Positions 5,424 through 7,321 of a stretch of 7,321 bases of DNA are shown in pieces. Position 1 is the first letter of the stretch. Each line of letters begins with the position of its first letter. Made by a program: the position numbers and the translations under genes. Under the pieces are notes generated by a model. The model searched no databases. It was not told the DNA's origin and worked only from the letters and a program-made list of their open reading frames with translations. The stretch is from Candidatus Omnitrophota bacterium (GTDB lineage: Bacteria > Omnitrophota > Gorgyraeia > Gygaellales > Profunditerraquicolaceae), in assembly GCA_028715095.1 (NCBI GenBank), contig JAQUSM010000047.1, positions 1 to 7,321 on the forward strand. Direction: 5' to 3'.

Positions 5424-6650
5424 ATGATCAATGGGGCTGATACAGTATTTATTTTATTTTCTACATCTTTAGTCATGTTAATGACTCCCGGGCTTGCCTT
5501 TTTCTACGGCGGCATGGTCAGGCGCAAGAATATCTTGAGTGTTTTGATGCAATGTTTCATCGCGTTATGTTTATTATCTTTGCATTGGATGTTTTTTGGT
5601 TACAGCCTTTCTTTTGCCCCGGGAAATGTATTTTGGGGAGGTTTTAAATGGGCGGGTTTGTCCGGAGTAGGTTTAGAGCCCTATGCCGCTTATTCTGCAA
5701 CCATACCTCATCAGGCTTTTATGATCTTTCAGATGATGTTTGCCGTGATTACCCCCGCCTTGATTATCGGCGCCTTTGCCGAAAGGATGAGATTCTCGGC
5801 GTTTTTGGCTTTTATCCTGCTCTGGGCAACTTTTGTATATGATCCTATTTGCCACTGGGTTTGGGGGGAAGGAGGGTGGCTTAAAAGTTTAGGCGTCCTT
5901 GATTTCGCAGGAGGAATAGTTGTGCATACCAGCGCGGGCATCGCCGCTTTAGTTACTACAATTTTTATGGGGAAAAGAAAGAACCTGGAGCATACCCCGT
6001 CTCCGCATAATCTGCCTTTCGTGGTTTTGGGAACCGCTTTACTTTGGTTCGGCTGGTTTGGGTTTAATGCCGGCAGCGCTTTGGCGGCAAACGGCCTGGC
6101 TGTTAACGCTTTTGTGGCAACTAACGCGGCTGCGGCAGCCGCGGGTTTAAGCTGGGCGCTCTTAGAATGGATACGCAACGGTAAGCCTACGGTTTTTGGC
6201 ATGGTAACCGGTTCTATCGCCGGGCTTGCCACTGTTACCCCCGCCTCGGGGTTTGTGAGTGTTATGTCGGCAATTATTATAGGCGTATCAGCAAGCGTGC
6301 TTTGTTTTATAGCTGTCAGCATTACTAAGCCTAAATTTAAATATGATGATTCATTAGACGCATTTGGCGTGCATGGGGTAGGCGGGATATTGGGAACATT
6401 GTTGACAGGGCTGTTCGCTTCAAAAGCAATCAATAGCGCAGGGGCTAACGGTTTATTTTACGGCAACTATAAGCAATTCTTTATCCAGTTATTCGCGGTC
6501 ATAGTTGTGGTAATTTACACATTTGTAGTCACGTTTATCATATATAAACTTGTTGATGTGTTTTTCAGGATGCGAGTGAGTGAAAAAGACGAAAGCATGG
6601 GGCTTGACCTTACGCAGCATCATGAACGGGCGTATACTGTCCTGGAATGA
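5424..6650 (+). CDS. amt: Ammonium transporter Amt (third copy)
   Basis: A 408-residue AmtB-like channel, the tandem paralogue of the gene at 3628. The ATG at 5424 is chosen because AGGAGGA (5414-5420) lies just upstream and M-I-N-G-A-D-T aligns with M-V-N-A-G-D-T of the second copy; an upstream GTG at 5400 falls inside the palindrome and is unlikely. Pore residues are intact: D160, twin histidines H168 and H317, W-F-G-W-F-G-F-N-A-G-S at 208-218, and F102-Q-M-M-F106. The C-tail M383-R-V-S-E-K...G-L-D-L-T-Q-H-H-E-R-A-Y is preserved, but F381-R382-M383 replaces the I-G-V of the second copy just before it, a small change at the junction that transmits P-II control. Its own leader (B) suggests it is expressed under conditions different from the second copy. 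Confidence 0.95.
   Translation: MINGADTVFILFSTSLVMLMTPGLAFFYGGMVRRKNILSVLMQCFIALCLLSLHWMFFGYSLSFAPGNVFWGGFKWAGLSGVGLEPYAAYSATIPHQAFMIFQMMFAVITPALIIGAFAERMRFSAFLAFILLWATFVYDPICHWVWGEGGWLKSLGVLDFAGGIVVHTSAGIAALVTTIFMGKRKNLEHTPSPHNLPFVVLGTALLWFGWFGFNAGSALAANGLAVNAFVATNAAAAAAGLSWALLEWIRNGKPTVFGMVTGSIAGLATVTPASGFVSVMSAIIIGVSASVLCFIAVSITKPKFKYDDSLDAFGVHGVGGILGTLLTGLFASKAINSAGANGLFYGNYKQFFIQLFAVIVVVIYTFVVTFIIYKLVDVFFRMRVSEKDESMGLDLTQHHERAYTVLE
6597..6640 (+). repeat. 44-nt identical segment shared by amt 2 and amt 3 (copy 2)
   Basis: Identical to 4804-4847. The 13-nt gap that follows the amt stop here bears no resemblance to the 32-nt gap in the first pair, so the identical tracts in amt and glnK are separated by unrelated DNA. 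Confidence 0.85.
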
Positions 6651-6663
6651 AAGAGAGGGAAAG

Positions 6664-6807
6664 ATGAAATTAGTCATTGCGATAATCCAGCCTTACAAAT
6701 TGGAAGAGGTAAAAGAAGAGCTCTATAAATCAGAAATCAACCTGATTACCGTAAGCGAGGTCCTTGGCCACGGCCGCCAGATGGGGGTTACAGAAGTTTA
6801 CCGCGGG
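6664..6807 (+). repeat. 144-nt identical segment of glnK 2 and glnK 3 (copy 2)
   Basis: Identical to 4890-5033. The break falls at codon 49, in the T-loop coding region. Confidence 0.9.
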
Positions 6808-7005
6808 CACAAAGAAACAGGTAATCTGCTGCGGAAGATCCGTCTTGAAATTGCGGTAAATGAGAATTATGTTGAACCTGCGATTAAAGCGATTGTCAAA
6901 GGCGCTAAAACCGGCGAGGCAGGCGACGGAAAGATTTTTGTATTAGATTTAAATGAATGCGTGCGCATCAGGACTGAAGAGCGCGGCCCGGTAGCTATCG
7001 GTTAA
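6664..7005 (+). CDS. glnK: P-II nitrogen regulator (GlnK type, Glu51 in the T-loop), third copy
   Basis: A 113-residue P-II protein 13 nt after the third amt, with a modest GAGAGGGA upstream. The start at 6664 aligns exactly with the paralogue at 4890; a longer in-frame reading from 6580 lies inside amt and is rejected. Residues 1-48 are identical to the paralogue. The T-loop is Y46-R-G-H-K-E-T-G-N-L-L-R-K, so Glu replaces Tyr51 here too, and H49 replaces A49. The C-terminal half keeps T-G-E-A-G-D-G-K-I-F-V and R-I-R-T-E-E-R-G-P-V-A-I-G. The expected partner is the adjacent Amt, although near-identity to the other GlnK makes mixed trimers and cross-regulation plausible. Leader C starts 7 nt after the stop. 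Confidence 0.95.
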   Translation: MKLVIAIIQPYKLEEVKEELYKSEINLITVSEVLGHGRQMGVTEVYRGHKETGNLLRKIRLEIAVNENYVEPAIKAIVKGAKTGEAGDGKIFVLDLNECVRIRTEERGPVAIG

Positions 7006-7011
7006 AATTGG

Positions 7012-7043
7012 TTACCAAACCAGGTTATTTTTTACTTGTATTA
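7012..7043 (+). promoter_or_regulatory. Promoter-like conserved block C (TTACCA-N14-TTACTTGTATTA)
   Basis: TTACCA at 7012-7017 and TTACTTGTA at 7032-7040, the same 20-nt step as in blocks A and B. The first half lies in a perfect small palindrome TTGGT-T-ACCAA (7008-7018). It precedes leader C and would give glutamine synthetase its own start site. Confidence 0.55.
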
Positions 7044-7059
7044 TTAGTGAGTTAATTTA

Positions 7060-7149
7060 TAGGCATCTTATGGCTTAATTTTAAGCAATGTAAGTAAGAG
7101 AACAGAGGCGTTCTCCTTAATAACTAATGAGGATGCCTCTTTTGTTTTT
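7060..7149 (+). promoter_or_regulatory. Leader C: ANTAR-like attenuator before glutamine synthetase
   Basis: The second hairpin is the best of the three leaders: GAGAAC-[AGAGGC]-GTTCTC (7098-7115), six Watson-Crick pairs and a hexaloop with A1 and G4. Its loop and 3' arm are the 5' arm of the terminator (7104-7115), so only one can form. The first hairpin is TAGGC-[ATCTTATG]-GCTTA (7060-7077). It has the same stem start as leader B but an eight-base loop without G at position 4, so it is not a canonical ANTAR hairpin. A small GCTT/AAGC hairpin (7073-7086) could also form between them. Confidence 0.5.
7104..7149 (+). terminator. Intrinsic terminator in leader C
   Basis: AGAGGCGTTCTC (7104-7115) pairs with GAGGATGCCTCT (7129-7140), twelve pairs of which two are G-U, followed by TTTTGTTTTT. 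It lies about 50 nt before the glutamine synthetase start and competes directly with the hairpin at 7098-7115. Confidence 0.8.
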
Positions 7150-7161
7150 GAATAATTGAGT

Positions 7162-7167
7162 TATAAT
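7162..7167 (+). promoter_or_regulatory. Possible second -10 (TATAAT) before glnN
   Basis: A perfect TATAAT sits after the leader C terminator in an A+T-rich stretch, at a suitable distance from the start codon (7197). No good -35 is present 16-18 nt upstream, so it may be chance in A+T-rich DNA. If real it would provide attenuator-independent basal expression. Confidence 0.25.
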
Positions 7168-7196
7168 TTAACTTTTAATATGTCAGGAGGAATAAT

Positions 7197-7321
7197 ATGA
7201 GCATCAGGCAAAAAGTCCTATTCAAGATCAAGAGCATAGATTTAGACAAGCTGGATTCTCCCAAGAAGGTATCTACCTATTTCGGCGAGAACACCTTTAG
7301 CATGGAGGCCATGCAGAAGCA
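7197..7321 (+). CDS. glnN: Type III glutamine synthetase, N-terminus only (runs off the window)
   Basis: Only 41 codons and two bases are visible. AGGAGG (7185-7190) precedes the ATG. The segment K23-K-V-S-T-Y-F-G-E-N-T-F-S...M-x-x-M-Q-K resembles the conserved start of type III glutamine synthetases (GlnN), which usually read F-G-x-x-V-F followed by a Met and an acidic or aromatic stretch; types I and II begin differently. GlnN would condense glutamate and ammonium to glutamine in the cytoplasm with ATP, the natural sink for ammonium imported by the three Amts. No active-site residue is in view. The context, behind two glnK-amt pairs and a nitrogen-type attenuator, supports the call. Confidence 0.75.
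   Translation, partial: MSIRQKVLFKIKSIDLDKLDSPKKVSTYFGENTFSMEAMQK

Noticed and set aside
6580..6663. Longer N-terminus for the third P-II protein starting at 6580
   Set aside because: It lies within the amt coding region; the start at 6664 has a ribosome binding site and aligns residue for residue with the paralogue at 4890.
1..7321. Mobile elements, CRISPR, tRNA or rRNA
   Set aside because: No transposase, repeat-spacer array, cloverleaf or rRNA-like stretch was seen; the only repeats are the paralogous amt/glnK tracts and the regulatory elements listed.

Overview
This window is an ammonium-acquisition and nitrogen-control locus from a bacterium with an outer membrane. All genes lie on the + strand. 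An outer-membrane barrel protein with a signal peptide and a C-terminal Phe points to a diderm. The type III glutamine synthetase start, the signal-peptide-bearing Amt, the small HTH protein and the A+T-leaning codon use would fit an uncultured lineage such as Omnitrophota or Elusimicrobiota. That placement is a guess from gene style, not a demonstrated assignment.

Layout: a small sigma-70-like factor (14-538); regulatory leader A (539-701); a TorF-type outer-membrane protein (714-1517); a long Amt with signal peptide (1556-2959); a P-II protein with the usual Tyr51 (3019-3357); a 58-residue HTH protein (3364-3540); an intrinsic terminator (3551-3580); a second Amt and P-II pair (3628-5231); leader B (5244-5407); a third Amt and P-II pair (5424-7005); leader C (7012-7167); and the first 41 codons of a type III glutamine synthetase, which runs off the end (7197-7321).

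The logic is coherent. Ammonium would cross the outer membrane through the porin-like protein and the inner membrane through one of three Amt channels. Each Amt is followed by a P-II protein that can plug it, and ammonium is then fixed by glutamine synthetase. The second and third Amt/P-II pairs are a tandem duplication. Both have lost the modifiable T-loop tyrosine (Glu51) and share a 144-nt identical stretch at the start of the P-II gene.

The most interesting part is non-coding. Three intergenic regions, before torF-amt, before the third amt and before glutamine synthetase, are related to each other. Each has a promoter-like block TTACCA-N14-TTACTTGTAWTA with invariant spacing. Downstream come a first hairpin starting TAGG, then a second hairpin around the shared AGGCGYTC, whose 3' half is also the 5' arm of an intrinsic terminator. 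Several of these loops are hexanucleotides with A at position 1 and G at position 4. That is the layout of ANTAR-protein antitermination targets (NasR, EutV, AmiR). I propose a three-member, ANTAR-like attenuation regulon for ammonium uptake and assimilation. Individual members deviate from the strict motif, as noted in their entries.
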